Of a stretch of DNA of 64,000 nt, positions 17,012-25,608 are shown one piece after another. The stretch is from JAIQFF01 sp963788505 (GTDB taxonomy: Bacteria > Acidobacteriota > Terriglobia > Terriglobales > Acidobacteriaceae), in NCBI GenBank assembly GCA_963788505.1, contig CAWBGY010000005.1, forward strand, positions 992,001 to 1,056,000. Reading direction: 5' to 3'. How positions within the stretch are numbered: the first letter of the stretch is position 1; every line of letters starts with the position of its first letter. Under the pieces are notes generated by a model that worked only from the letters and a program-made list of their open reading frames with translations, was not told the DNA's origin and made no database searches. A program made the position numbers and the translations under genes.

Positions 17012-17488
17012 ATGGGCAGCCTTGAGGAACTTCGACAGAAGTGGATGAACTACAGTCCAGAAGCATACAAAGCCATGGCGAATCAATTGCCGAAGAGAGC
17101 CTGCGCGAGGTTCGCCGCCGTTGCTCTTGAATATTGTCTGGAGAGACTGCCCGGACAGGCACAACTGTTCGACATTGTGCGCATTGGAAAGGATCCTGAG
17201 CGTTGGGATCAAGCCCACCTGGCATTTGACGCGCTGAGGGATGTAACGCTCAAGTGTGAGGCCCGAACTCCAGCGAGCGACGACCCTGGTTACGCGTTGC
17301 TGTTTGTAGGCGAGAATGCGGCCAAAGTCATTTATAACGCTACGTCGCCTGTAGATCCTTTCGATGACGACTCGGCCGAATGGCTTTTCCGCGTCTTAGC
17401 CGACTTGGCGCAAATTCTCAGATCCCAAGATTTGGCAGATCGGGTTTGGCGGCAATTTCATGAAACGCTCGAGACCGCTGATGGCTAA
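17012..17488 (+). CDS. helical hypothetical protein
   Basis: ATG 17012 gives 158 residues, mainly charged amphipathic helices: EELRQKWMNYSPEAYKAMAN, RACARFAAVALEYCLERLPG and EWLFRVLADLAQILRSQDLA. No signal peptide, membrane segment or catalytic motif is visible. Size and composition resemble small cytoplasmic immunity-type or adaptor proteins, but there is no toxin gene next to it, so no function is assigned. Confidence 0.6.
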   Translation: MGSLEELRQKWMNYSPEAYKAMANQLPKRACARFAAVALEYCLERLPGQAQLFDIVRIGKDPERWDQAHLAFDALRDVTLKCEARTPASDDPGYALLFVGENAAKVIYNATSPVDPFDDDSAEWLFRVLADLAQILRSQDLADRVWRQFHETLETADG

Positions 17489-17756
17489 GTATCAAGCTCG
17501 GGGATTGGCTGTTTGTGACATCGCTATTCACTCATTGATCGGGGTCTGGCGAACGAACGTGTTAAACCGATGTTCCCCATCCATCGAGCGCGCTCTTTGC
17601 CAGCACTCACCGCTCCCGTCGACTCGCCATCTGCGGCGCAGAAATGAATCGTCCGACTCGACCTTGACGTTGTAATCCGTCTGTTCCTGAAGCAGAGTGC
17701 ACTTCACTCCGGACGGGTCCGCGCCACATGGGCTGACTTTTCATTACAATATGCCT

Positions 17757-18530
17757 ATGACGGATCCATTGATCATCGCCGGACGCGAGTTTCGTTCGCG
17801 GCTCATTGTGGGCACGGGAAAGTACAAGTCATTTCAGGAAACGGCACGCGCGCTTGAGGCCAGCGGCGCCGACATGGTGACCGTCGCGGTGCGGCGGGTG
17901 AACCTGGATCGCAGCAAGGAGTCGCTGCTCGATTACCTGGATCCCAAGAAATATTTTCTGCTGCCGAATACCGCCGGCTGTTACACCGCGGACGAAGCCA
18001 TCCGGGCGGCGCGCCTGGGGCGCGAAGTGGGGCTTTCCGACTGGGTCAAGCTGGAAGTGATTGGCGATCAGGCGACGCTCTATCCCGATGTGCAGGCTAC
18101 GCTCGAGGCGACTCGGGTATTGGTGAAGGAAGGTTTTACCGTCCTGCCCTACACTTCTGATGACATTGTGTTTGCCAAACGCCTGCTCGATGCGGGGGCG
18201 GCCACCATCATGCCGCTGGGCGCGCCCATTGGCAGCGGGCTCGGGATCCAGAATGCGGCCAACATTCGCATCCTGCGGGAGATGATTACCGGTGTGCCCC
18301 TGGTCCTGGATGCGGGCGTAGGCACGGCATCCGATGCCGCCCTGGCGATGGAACTGGGAGCGGACGCGGTGCTGATGAATACGGGAATTGCGAATGCCCA
18401 GGACCCGGTACTGATGGCGGAAGCCATGAAGCATGCCGTGCTGGCCGGGCGGGAGGCTTATCTCGCGGGACGGATGCCGCGAAAGCTTTACGCAACGGCA
18501 AGTTCACCGCTGGAGGGTGTGGTGCGGTGA
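17757..18530 (+). CDS. thiG: thiazole synthase
   Basis: The product begins MTDPLIIAGREFRSRLIVGT and is ThiG throughout: GADMVTVAVRRVNL, the active-site lysine K98 in DWVKLEVIGD, the phosphate-binding LPYTSDD, GAPIGSGLGIQN, LDAGVGTASDAALAMELGAD and VLMNTGIANAQDP. It condenses 1-deoxyxylulose 5-phosphate, ThiS thiocarboxylate and dehydroglycine to the thiazole moiety of thiamin. Length (257 aa) is normal. ATG 17751 in the same frame is an alternative. No ThiS, ThiF or ThiH/O gene and no TPP riboswitch is seen nearby, so it is an isolated pathway gene here. Confidence 0.95.
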   Translation: MTDPLIIAGREFRSRLIVGTGKYKSFQETARALEASGADMVTVAVRRVNLDRSKESLLDYLDPKKYFLLPNTAGCYTADEAIRAARLGREVGLSDWVKLEVIGDQATLYPDVQATLEATRVLVKEGFTVLPYTSDDIVFAKRLLDAGAATIMPLGAPIGSGLGIQNAANIRILREMITGVPLVLDAGVGTASDAALAMELGADAVLMNTGIANAQDPVLMAEAMKHAVLAGREAYLAGRMPRKLYATASSPLEGVVR

Positions 18531-18621
18531 GTTTCGCTGTCGTGAATGGGTGTGACGGCAATGAAGCGAATACGGCTCCGCCTTCTGCGCATTGACTTTG
18601 TTTTTCCCGTTGGGGGTGGAA

Positions 18622-18650
18622 CGCCCCTTTGATGAGTCATCAAAGGGGCG
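18622..18650. terminator. 14-bp perfect inverted repeat between convergent genes
   Basis: CGCCCCTTTGATGA and TCATCAAAGGGGCG flank a single G. It lies between the converging thiG and barrel genes and could serve as a bidirectional terminator, but there is no U tract. Confidence 0.4.
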
Positions 18651-18682
18651 ATGCCGATAATCCGCCAACCATTTTCGGCTGG

Positions 18683-19195
18683 CTAGGGACGGAAGACAAT
18701 TCCGGCGGAATACCGGAAGATATTGGACGATCCTCCGTTGGCGTGAAATCGCATGTAGTCGAGCTGCCCTACACGCACGGCCACCCGCGGCGAGAGGTCC
18801 GCGTCCACTCCGCCTCCGAGGATCAGGGCAAAGCCATTCGCGGTCCCTAAAGACAAGCTGCCGGCGTCAGCGGATTGATGAAATCCGCCGAACAGGGCAT
18901 GCGCAAAGGGAGTAAACCTTTCAAAGTTCCGGCTGGCAATCGTTGGCCCGAACGTGTAGGTGTAGCTCCTGAAGCCTACCCCGGCTTCGGAGTGGTAGGC
19001 GCCGCTGAAGTCGGCGGTCAGACCAAACCAAGGGTTAAAGTTTCCCGTCAGCGAGGCGTTCCAGCCGTTCAGATTGGTGCTGTGCTGGCGGCTGTACTGA
19101 TAGCCGCCGAAGACTTCCGCCTTGGGAAAATCCTGGGCCACCACCGACAACGACCCCAGCAGAACCAGGACTGTTACAGTCAAGAGTTTACGCAT
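18683..19195 (-). CDS. outer-membrane beta-barrel-like protein
   Basis: ATG 19195 has AGGAG eight bases upstream. The 170-residue product starts MRKLLTVTVLVLLGSLSVVA and then shows alternating amphipathic strands (KAEVFGGYQYSRQHST, WFGLTADFSGAYHS, FRSYTYTFGPTIAS, FTPFAHALFGGFHQ, FRYSAGIVFRP) typical of small eight-stranded porin/OmpA-like barrels ending in an aromatic-x-x type strand. Layout is very similar to the barrel protein at 38189. Function is probably structural in the outer membrane. Confidence 0.8.
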   Translation of the reverse strand: MRKLLTVTVLVLLGSLSVVAQDFPKAEVFGGYQYSRQHSTNLNGWNASLTGNFNPWFGLTADFSGAYHSEAGVGFRSYTYTFGPTIASRNFERFTPFAHALFGGFHQSADAGSLSLGTANGFALILGGGVDADLSPRVAVRVGQLDYMRFHANGGSSNIFRYSAGIVFRP

Positions 19196-19579
19196 TGATA
19201 GCACTCCTCTATGCCTTGATCTATGTATTGGATTTCATGGCTGGCGGGGTCACGGTTTCAACCAGACGCAGGTGGGTGGAAACCTCAGGCCCCGAGCATC
19301 CAGGTATTGAAATCTGTGGCGGAAGACCCAGCAAGTAACCGAAGGAACGGGCAGTGGACTTCCGTAACTCGCCAGAAGGCCGACCAACGGCCCAACGAAA
19401 CATTTTCCCTGGATCACGGAGTGGCAGGACCAAACCAAACAGGCAGGACGAGCATGACCCTGGGCGCTCTCGGGTGGCCGGGGCTACGGAAGGAAAAGAA
19501 GAGGTTAGATTGAGGGTGCGAGGCCGGAGGAATCACCATCGCACCCTCAGAAGAAGTCACCTGGATCGGCCGGAATTCT
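19196..19579. other. intergenic stretch with one hairpin
   Basis: No gene is supported. A hairpin with 10-bp arms GAGGGTGCGA (19512-19521) and TCGCACCCTC (19539-19548) lies downstream of the broken gene at 19580. Confidence 0.45.
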
Positions 19580-19883
19580 CTAGTGCTTCACGTTGATGTC
19601 AGGATCGGCCGCCATCTGTCCGCTGTCTACTTTTCGAATCTCATAGTGATAGGTCACGAACAGGGCAGTATCCACGACCGGCCCCGACGCCTTGCACCCT
19701 CGGGCCGGAATTGCAAACTCAGCGTACTTAAAGGGTGAATTCTCGAATCGGACCGTAAACGCTTGACCGGTTGAATGCCACTCAATCTCGTCTCAGAAGT
19801 CCTTGCTTACATTGACCGCTTCGCAGTCCACATCGCAATCGTCGTAGATGTTGCACTTTAACCGTGGCTGGGTCTCTCTTCAT
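19580..19883 (-). pseudogene. broken small gene with frameshift and in-frame stop
   Basis: A strong GGAGGAGCC precedes ATG 19883. After MKRDPATV the frame must shift by one base to continue as KCNIYDDCDVDCEAVNVSKD, where a TGA interrupts, then DEIEWHSTGQAFTVRFENSP, KYAEFAIPARGCKASG and TALFVTYHYEIRKVDSGQMA down to TAG 19580. The stretches join into one coherent domain of about 95 residues with regularly spaced cysteines and an Ig-like strand pattern. Two lesions make loss of function likely. The protein family is not identified. Confidence 0.6.
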
Positions 19884-19920
19884 GGCTCCTCCTTCAATTC
19901 TTGAATTGTCTAAGGGCCGC

Positions 19921-22551
19921 TTACGTCTTAGTGCCGCGTAGTATAGCCTGAAAAGCCGGGTTGGAATGCAGATGATCAAGGTCGGGCGTACTATTCACGA
20001 CATTGAGCGGAAGTCCCGCAGCCAGTGCTTTTTGAAGCCATTTGAGGGCGAGACTGGTCTCCCCGAAGTGGTTGTGCACCAGGGCGGCGCGAAATAGCAC
20101 ACCCTCATTCGACGGAGTGAATGCCACCGCCTTCTGCAGGGCCGCCAGGGCTTCCTGCTTATTGTCAGTCATTGCCAGATACGCCGCCTTGAATGACCAA
20201 ATGCGCCCGTCCCGGGGGTTTACGCGCAACTCGTCGTCCGCCAGGCGAATGGCTTCCCGATACGCCGCAACCGCTTTCTCCCGCTTGCCCGGGACTTGAT
20301 AGTATGCGTCTCCCAGATTGCCCCAACTGAGCCAACTGGTCTTATCGAATTTCAGGCCTTCCTCATAGTTGGCCGCAGCCTGGTCGAATTTGCGCATGTA
20401 AAAATATGCGGTGCCCAGGTTGTCATACACTTCGACGGTCGGCCGAATGGCGATAGACTTCTCCAGCAATGCGATGGCCTGCGGATACTTTCCCAGTGCA
20501 ACGTACATCGCTCCCAGGTTCGAGTAACCGCGAAAATTGTCCGGGGCCAGAGTCACGACTTCCTGGAACATCCTGGCGGCATCTTCATAACGACCTTCTT
20601 CCCGGTAGAACAGTCCCAGCCAGCTGTATCCCGCCCAATATTGCGGCCTCAGGGCGATGGCTTTCTGGTAGGTGGCTTCCGCCTCGGCGGAACGGTTAAG
20701 CTTGCGATAGACTTCGCCGAGGCCGCGGTAGGTGTCATCGTTGAGCGGGTCAAGCGCCCTGGCCTTCTCGAACTGGGCAATGGCCTTCTCGTACTCGCCT
20801 CGATCCCGGTACACGCTACCCAGGCAGTCATAACCGTCTGCCAGATTGGGCGCGTCTGCCACCGCCTGATCGCAGGCGGTTCGCGCCTTCTCCAGCCACT
20901 CGCTGCTTCCCAAACCCTCTCCGTACCCGAGCCAGTAAGCTTTCCCGAGGCCGGCATAGGCCTGGCCATATTTTGGATCGAGCGTAAGGGCGCGGTTGAA
21001 AGCGGAAATAGCATGCTCGATGTTTTCGTGTTTGTGATAGTCCAGCAGATATCCGCGGCCGCGCAGGTACTGATCATACGCGGTCGGATCGCCGGTTCCG
21101 TGCGCGGCCAGCACAACCCGGTCGTTGCCCTGGACCGTCAAGCCCAGCATGTGAAGAACGCCATCGACCACCTGGTCTTCAACCGCGAAAGCGTCGCTGA
21201 CGTCGGCGTCAACGGTATCGGCGCTTAACTGGCGGTTGGTCTCGGCATCGACCAGTGAATAGTTCACGCGAACCTGGTTGCCGGAGCTGTGAAGGTTTCC
21301 CTCCAGGACTAATCCCACCCCGAAATTCTTGCGGGCCTGTTCGACGCTGGTGACGCCCTCGGCGCGTATCTCGCTGGTCGCCACCACCTGCAGTGGATAG
21401 CTGCCGCTAAGCCGCGCGAGCTTGGCAGTCAGAGTTTCGGTCAGGCCGTCACCAAAAGCCTTGCTGCTGGGATCATTGGTGGTGGGCGCGAAGGGCAGCA
21501 CGGCCAACTGAACCGGTACAGAAGATTTCGTCAGGATCACCCCTGGACGGGCCCTGAAATGGCGATAGAGGGGAACCGAAAGCAGCAGAGCGGCGGCGAG
21601 TCCCGCGGCCCAGAGCCATCTTTTTCGCCGCGGACGGGGTTGCGGCGGCGGCACCGGTCGCGCCAGTCCACTGGAGGACAATCCCTGGTGCACCTCGCGC
21701 AGCGCTTCAAGCAGATCCTGCGCGCTGGCGTAGCGCTGTCCCGCATCTTTCGCCATCGCCTTGTTGACCAGGGCTTCGAGATCCCGGGAGACCGAGCGAT
21801 TGAAAATGCGTATGGAAGCCGGAGTCTCGGCGCGAATGCGGTCCGTGGTGGCCACGAAGCTACCCGCCAGAAAAGGGTGCTGCCCGGTCAAGACTTCGTA
21901 GAACACCACGCCCAGGGAAAAAATGTCAGCTCGGCCGTCCGGAGGCTGTTCCAGCAGAACTTCCGGAGACATATAGGCAGGCGTGCCGGCAAAAGTGCCC
22001 GAGCGATCGACGGTCGAGCTCTGGTCGGACCGCGGCAGGTGCTTGGCCACGCCGAAGTCCAGTATTTTGACCTGGCCGACGCTGGTGAGCATGATGTTTT
22101 CCGGCTTGATGTCACAGTGAACGATGCCATGCCGGTGCGCTGACACGAGGGCTTCCGCGCACTGAATTGCGATGGTGAAGAACTCATCCAGCAAAAGGGG
22201 CTGCCGCAGCCGCTGGCGTAAGTTCTGTCCTTCCACGTACTCCAGAATCAGGAATATTTCGCCCTGTTCCTCGAGAACATCGTAGACCGCCGCCACGTGA
22301 GCATCGCCGAAGCGGGACGCACGCTCCGCCTCTTCCAGAAAGCGGCGACGGTAGAGAGAGTCGGCACGCAAGGAAGGCGCGAGGCGCTTGAGAGCGACAG
22401 TGCGCTTGAGCTTGGTATCCTCGGCGCGGTAGACCTCTCCCATGCCCCCTTTTCCGAGGCGTTCTCCGATGCGGAAACGTCCCACCACCGTGCCACAGAG
22501 GGAATCCTGGGGTTGGGTCGGACCCGCCAAAATTGGCTGAAATTCCGCCAT
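19921..22551 (-). CDS. transmembrane Ser/Thr kinase with TolB-like and TPR domains
   Basis: An 876-residue protein. Residues 1-290 are a PknB-like kinase: GKGGMGEVYRAED, VALKRL, the catalytic loop HCDIKPENIM (cysteine in place of the usual arginine, so a non-RD type) and DFGVAK. One membrane helix (WLWAAGLAAALLLSVPLY) follows near 330. Residues 350-490 resemble the TolB/CadC-type domain (VQLAVLPFAPTTND, FGDGLTETLTAKLARLSG). About eight TPR repeats fill the rest (YDCLGSVYRDRGEYEKAIAQ, YRGLGEVYRKLNRSAEAEAT, YSNLGAMYVALGKYPQAIAL). It likely senses or scaffolds extracytoplasmic partners and signals to the cytoplasm; targets are unknown. Confidence 0.92.
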   Translation of the reverse strand: MAEFQPILAGPTQPQDSLCGTVVGRFRIGERLGKGGMGEVYRAEDTKLKRTVALKRLAPSLRADSLYRRRFLEEAERASRFGDAHVAAVYDVLEEQGEIFLILEYVEGQNLRQRLRQPLLLDEFFTIAIQCAEALVSAHRHGIVHCDIKPENIMLTSVGQVKILDFGVAKHLPRSDQSSTVDRSGTFAGTPAYMSPEVLLEQPPDGRADIFSLGVVFYEVLTGQHPFLAGSFVATTDRIRAETPASIRIFNRSVSRDLEALVNKAMAKDAGQRYASAQDLLEALREVHQGLSSSGLARPVPPPQPRPRRKRWLWAAGLAAALLLSVPLYRHFRARPGVILTKSSVPVQLAVLPFAPTTNDPSSKAFGDGLTETLTAKLARLSGSYPLQVVATSEIRAEGVTSVEQARKNFGVGLVLEGNLHSSGNQVRVNYSLVDAETNRQLSADTVDADVSDAFAVEDQVVDGVLHMLGLTVQGNDRVVLAAHGTGDPTAYDQYLRGRGYLLDYHKHENIEHAISAFNRALTLDPKYGQAYAGLGKAYWLGYGEGLGSSEWLEKARTACDQAVADAPNLADGYDCLGSVYRDRGEYEKAIAQFEKARALDPLNDDTYRGLGEVYRKLNRSAEAEATYQKAIALRPQYWAGYSWLGLFYREEGRYEDAARMFQEVVTLAPDNFRGYSNLGAMYVALGKYPQAIALLEKSIAIRPTVEVYDNLGTAYFYMRKFDQAAANYEEGLKFDKTSWLSWGNLGDAYYQVPGKREKAVAAYREAIRLADDELRVNPRDGRIWSFKAAYLAMTDNKQEALAALQKAVAFTPSNEGVLFRAALVHNHFGETSLALKWLQKALAAGLPLNVVNSTPDLDHLHSNPAFQAILRGTKT

Positions 22552-22894
22552 AGAGAATCTTACTGCAATTCAGAATTGAAGCATTATCCCGAGGCTTCAG
22601 GGACAGCTCTGCTGGAGCGCCTGCCGTGGGCCAATCTTACTCCTGGGCCAAAGGGCGGGCAATCATCGCTGGGCTTTGGCGGGAAACAGGGGAGGGCGGC
22701 GCGCCAAAAAGATGACGGAGGGTCGGCAGAAGTGACCTCAGTTCGGCATACAGCAACCTGATGGAAGCACAAAATCTTCAAAACCTTGGTCAGTTTAGGC
22801 AATTCTTTCGTCTCCTGCCTGCGGCAACTGGCGTGCATGACGTCAGCCATCCAGCCGCTTCCGCTTGACGGCTTACGATGCCAGGAGACCCTCG
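22552..22894. other. intergenic region between divergent genes
   Basis: It separates the minus-strand kinase from the plus-strand pair at 22895. It must hold the promoters of both, but I see no clear consensus boxes, RNA gene or repeat. Confidence 0.4.
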
Positions 22895-23221
22895 GTGCTG
22901 CATAAGTGCGCAAATCCAACCTGTCCCAGTCTGTTCCGCAGTCTCAGTCACGGCAAACTATTTCTGCTCGAGACTGACTATTCTTCGGCAGTGATCTCGG
23001 CGATCGCACCCTCAGGTCGCAGAGAGCGCTCGGTGCGCCGGATGGAGCGCTACTGGTTATGCGACGCCTGTTCTTCGATACTCACCCTGACCTTTCAACG
23101 CGGGCGGGGCATGGTTACGGTTCCGCTTCCTGACCGGAGTGTTCTTTCGCCCGGCGCGCATCTGACCCAGAAGCAGGCGTTCACGCCAGAGTATCGGGCG
23201 GACTTGAAAGGTGCCTTATGA
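22895..23221 (+). CDS. conserved-looking hypothetical protein with zinc-ribbon cysteines
   Basis: GTG 22895 with AGGAG eight bases upstream gives 108 residues: VLHKCANPTCPSLFRSLSHG, then KLFLLETD, RMERYWLCDACSSILTLTFQ and GMVTVPLP. The CxxxxC and CxxC pairs would coordinate a zinc. It overlaps the next gene by four bases (ATGA), so the two are translationally coupled. No enzyme motif is present; a small metal-binding regulatory or structural role is inferred. Confidence 0.7.
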   Translation: MLHKCANPTCPSLFRSLSHGKLFLLETDYSSAVISAIAPSGRRERSVRRMERYWLCDACSSILTLTFQRGRGMVTVPLPDRSVLSPGAHLTQKQAFTPEYRADLKGAL

Positions 23222-23724
23222 ATCATCCTAGAATCCATTTGTGTGCGATCTGCGGAGAAGAGCGTTCGGGGAACCATCCACGTTTCCTGGTGGCGGAAAA
23301 TACCTGGGAAGACAAGCTGACGATTCTGCAATGGAACGAGCAGATGGCTTCGCGGGCGGGGATTCAGGTTGCCTGCAGCATCAACCATGTCGAGGAACTG
23401 GTGATTCACTGGATGACGACGGGAAGTCTTGAATATCCCTTCGCCCGCACCGCATTGGGGGCGGCAGGCTGGCGACGGATCGTGATGCCAACCGCCCGAG
23501 TTGACATCAGCGGTGGGCGGCCCATCGGAGAACTGGCCGTACACCGCGAAAGCGTGGAACGAATTCTGGCCGAGAACCCGCAGTCCCTGACCGTCATTCT
23601 GGATGCGCTGCTCGATGCTCTGCGGCAGGAGATCCGCGTCGAGGCTGAACCAGTTCCCCTGCAGGAATCTGTAGGGAAGGAAGAAAAAGAGTTGTGCGCG
23701 GTTTCCACGGAGCCGGAATTCTAA
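23218..23724 (+). CDS. hypothetical protein with N-terminal CxxC, coupled to the zinc-ribbon gene
   Basis: A 168-residue soluble protein starting MNHPRIHLCAICGEER, with a single CxxC pair followed by a block (HPRFLVAENTWEDKLTILQW, QVACSINHVEELVIHWMTTG) and a charged C-terminal helix (TVILDALLDALRQEIRVEAE). The ATGA overlap with 22895-23221 shows an operon. The family is not recognised. Confidence 0.7.
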   Translation: MNHPRIHLCAICGEERSGNHPRFLVAENTWEDKLTILQWNEQMASRAGIQVACSINHVEELVIHWMTTGSLEYPFARTALGAAGWRRIVMPTARVDISGGRPIGELAVHRESVERILAENPQSLTVILDALLDALRQEIRVEAEPVPLQESVGKEEKELCAVSTEPEF

Positions 23725-23996
23725 TGGCTACGTCGTAGCTTGCGTCGGCTGCAATCCCGGCCGTTGCCTCAATTCCCTGCCGAGGTTCACCAACGCCTCA
23801 TACTCCTGGCTCAACCTAAGCGGGATCGCCCCTGCAGGGGAAGCCGCTGAGCCTGGCCGTGTCAGCCCTGACACGTCGTCTTCGAAGACACACGAATTAC
23901 GCAATCCTGGCGTTCACTAACTACCTGTTAATCAATCACATACAAATTGGTCGTTCGCCCGCTACATCCGGTCTGAACGGATTTAGGGAGGCGACA

Positions 23997-24149
23997 ATGG
24001 AACTCGTATTCACGACCATCGCAGTCATCGGCGGCATGGCTTTTTCTCTTGCCGTAGCCCTTCTGGTGGAAGAACTGATCTTCGGCAAGGTACTTTGCCT
24101 GCTTTTTGCCCCTAAAGCGTCGCAAGCCAAGGCAGTTGCCGAGCGCTAA
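23997..24149 (+). CDS. small membrane protein (50 aa)
   Basis: A strong TTAGGGAGG seven bases before ATG 23997 supports translation. The product is MELVFTTIAVIGGMAFSLAV followed by ALLVEELIFGKVLCLLF and a short basic tail: one or two membrane helices and no recognised domain. Confidence 0.6.
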   Translation: MELVFTTIAVIGGMAFSLAVALLVEELIFGKVLCLLFAPKASQAKAVAER

Positions 24150-24411
24150 GGCGCAAGGATGCCGGCGACGAGGTGGAACCTTTGGCAGTGCTTGCAGGTC
24201 AATATTCACAGAGACCGCATTCACAGAGACCGCGGAAGCGGTCCGACGCGGTCGCCGGTCGGGCGGACGGAGAATTGGCGGAATGCTGACAGCGGACGCT
24301 TACGCCGGACGAATCCAGACAGTACCGGGAGTGAAATCCAGAGCCATGCGCCGTGCAGCTTATAATTCGCGCATCCCCGGCATGCTTACGCCCCTCCCTT
24401 CGCGATTTGTC

Positions 24412-25608
24412 ATGCGCTTCTTGTCCGTTCTGACTTTGCTGTTTGCGGTCTCAGCCCAGGCGCAGAACTGGGCCGGCGCGGAAGAGCAACTGGCGGCACA
24501 AATCTTGTCGGCCACTGGACCCAAGACGATGGCAGTGGAAGTGGTGAATCGTTCGTCGCTCAGCGCGTCCATGAGCGACGACATCCGGCGCAATCTTCTG
24601 ACGCAGCTGGCCGTGCTCGGCGTCCGTTTCGTCCCCGCCGAACAGGCTGCTGCAAACCTGCGGGTCTCGCTCTCCGAAAATCTGCGGAGCTATGTATGGG
24701 TCGCGGAAATTCGCCAGGGCGCGAATGCACCTTCGGTGGTCATGGTTTCTATGCCGCGATCGGCTCCCTTACCCGTCGAACCGGCAGCGGCGACGATGGT
24801 GCTGCGCAGAATTCCATTGTGGTCACAGCCCAAGCGCATTTTGGATGTTGCGGTCAGCCTTGGTAGTCCGGCGCGCATGTTGGTTCTGGATGCGGATGGC
24901 GTGGCAATCTACCGGCTCGAGGACAGCCGCTGGCAGGCGGAGCAATCGCTGCCCATCGTTCATTCAGGACCGTGGCCGCGCGATCTGCGGGGAAGGCTGA
25001 TGCTGGGCAACGACAAGGATCATCTTTTCGATGCCTATCTGCCCGGCGTAATTTGTCGAAGCTCGAGCGGTGCACCTGCTGCAATGACGTGTTACGACAG
25101 CGCCGATCCCTGGCCGATCGGGAGCGATCTGTTCAGCCAGAATGCATCCTTTACAGCTTCGCGCAATTTTTTCAGCGGCGGATTGTCGCCCGGGGTGGGC
25201 AAAGTTGCAAGCGCGCCCGCGTTTTACTCCGCCGCCGCGATTCCCCGGGACCAGACTACGTGGTGGTTCCTGGCCACGGTGGACGGCCAGGTGCATCTTC
25301 TTGACGGCAGCACCGATCAAGTTTTGGAGAAGCTGGGCTGGGGCAGCGACATTGCCAGCGTGCGCAGCGGCTGCGGATCGGGCTGGCAAGTTCTGGCCAC
25401 TGGAAGCGGCGAGGGTGCGAATGACGCGGTGCGAGCTTTCGAAGTCACGGGTCGCGAGCCGGTCGCCGCCAGCGCACCCGTCGATGTGAGTGGGGCCATT
25501 ACCGCCATGTGGACCGAGTCCGGCGGAACTGGCGCGGTGGCGGTAGCGCACAACTCGAAAACGGGGAGATATGAGGCCTTCCGGCTTATTCTTACTTGTG
25601 GCCGTTAG
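24412..25608 (+). CDS. secreted hypothetical protein, first gene of a sensor operon
   Basis: ATG 24412 gives 398 residues with a signal peptide (MRFLSVLTLLFAVSAQAQ). The N-terminal third (AAQILSATGPKTMAVEVVNR, LLTQLAVLGVRFVPAEQAAA) resembles the small alpha/beta domain often placed before periplasmic propellers; the rest has beta-rich blocks with aromatic spacing (GDIYRLED-like AIYRLEDSRWQAEQ, WWFLATVDGQVHLLDG) that suggest a propeller. It overlaps the solute-binding-protein gene by 38 bases. An earlier ATG at 24382 is possible. Family not identified. Confidence 0.75.
   Translation: MRFLSVLTLLFAVSAQAQNWAGAEEQLAAQILSATGPKTMAVEVVNRSSLSASMSDDIRRNLLTQLAVLGVRFVPAEQAAANLRVSLSENLRSYVWVAEIRQGANAPSVVMVSMPRSAPLPVEPAAATMVLRRIPLWSQPKRILDVAVSLGSPARMLVLDADGVAIYRLEDSRWQAEQSLPIVHSGPWPRDLRGRLMLGNDKDHLFDAYLPGVICRSSSGAPAAMTCYDSADPWPIGSDLFSQNASFTASRNFFSGGLSPGVGKVASAPAFYSAAAIPRDQTTWWFLATVDGQVHLLDGSTDQVLEKLGWGSDIASVRSGCGSGWQVLATGSGEGANDAVRAFEVTGREPVAASAPVDVSGAITAMWTESGGTGAVAVAHNSKTGRYEAFRLILTCGR

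Noticed and set aside
17697..17756. TPP riboswitch before thiG
   Set aside because: The conserved CTGAGA and ACC.GA elements are not present in the short leader.
24361..24366. TATAAT as a possible -10 box for the sensor operon
   Set aside because: No -35-like hexamer is found at 16-18 bases upstream; a chance match cannot be excluded.
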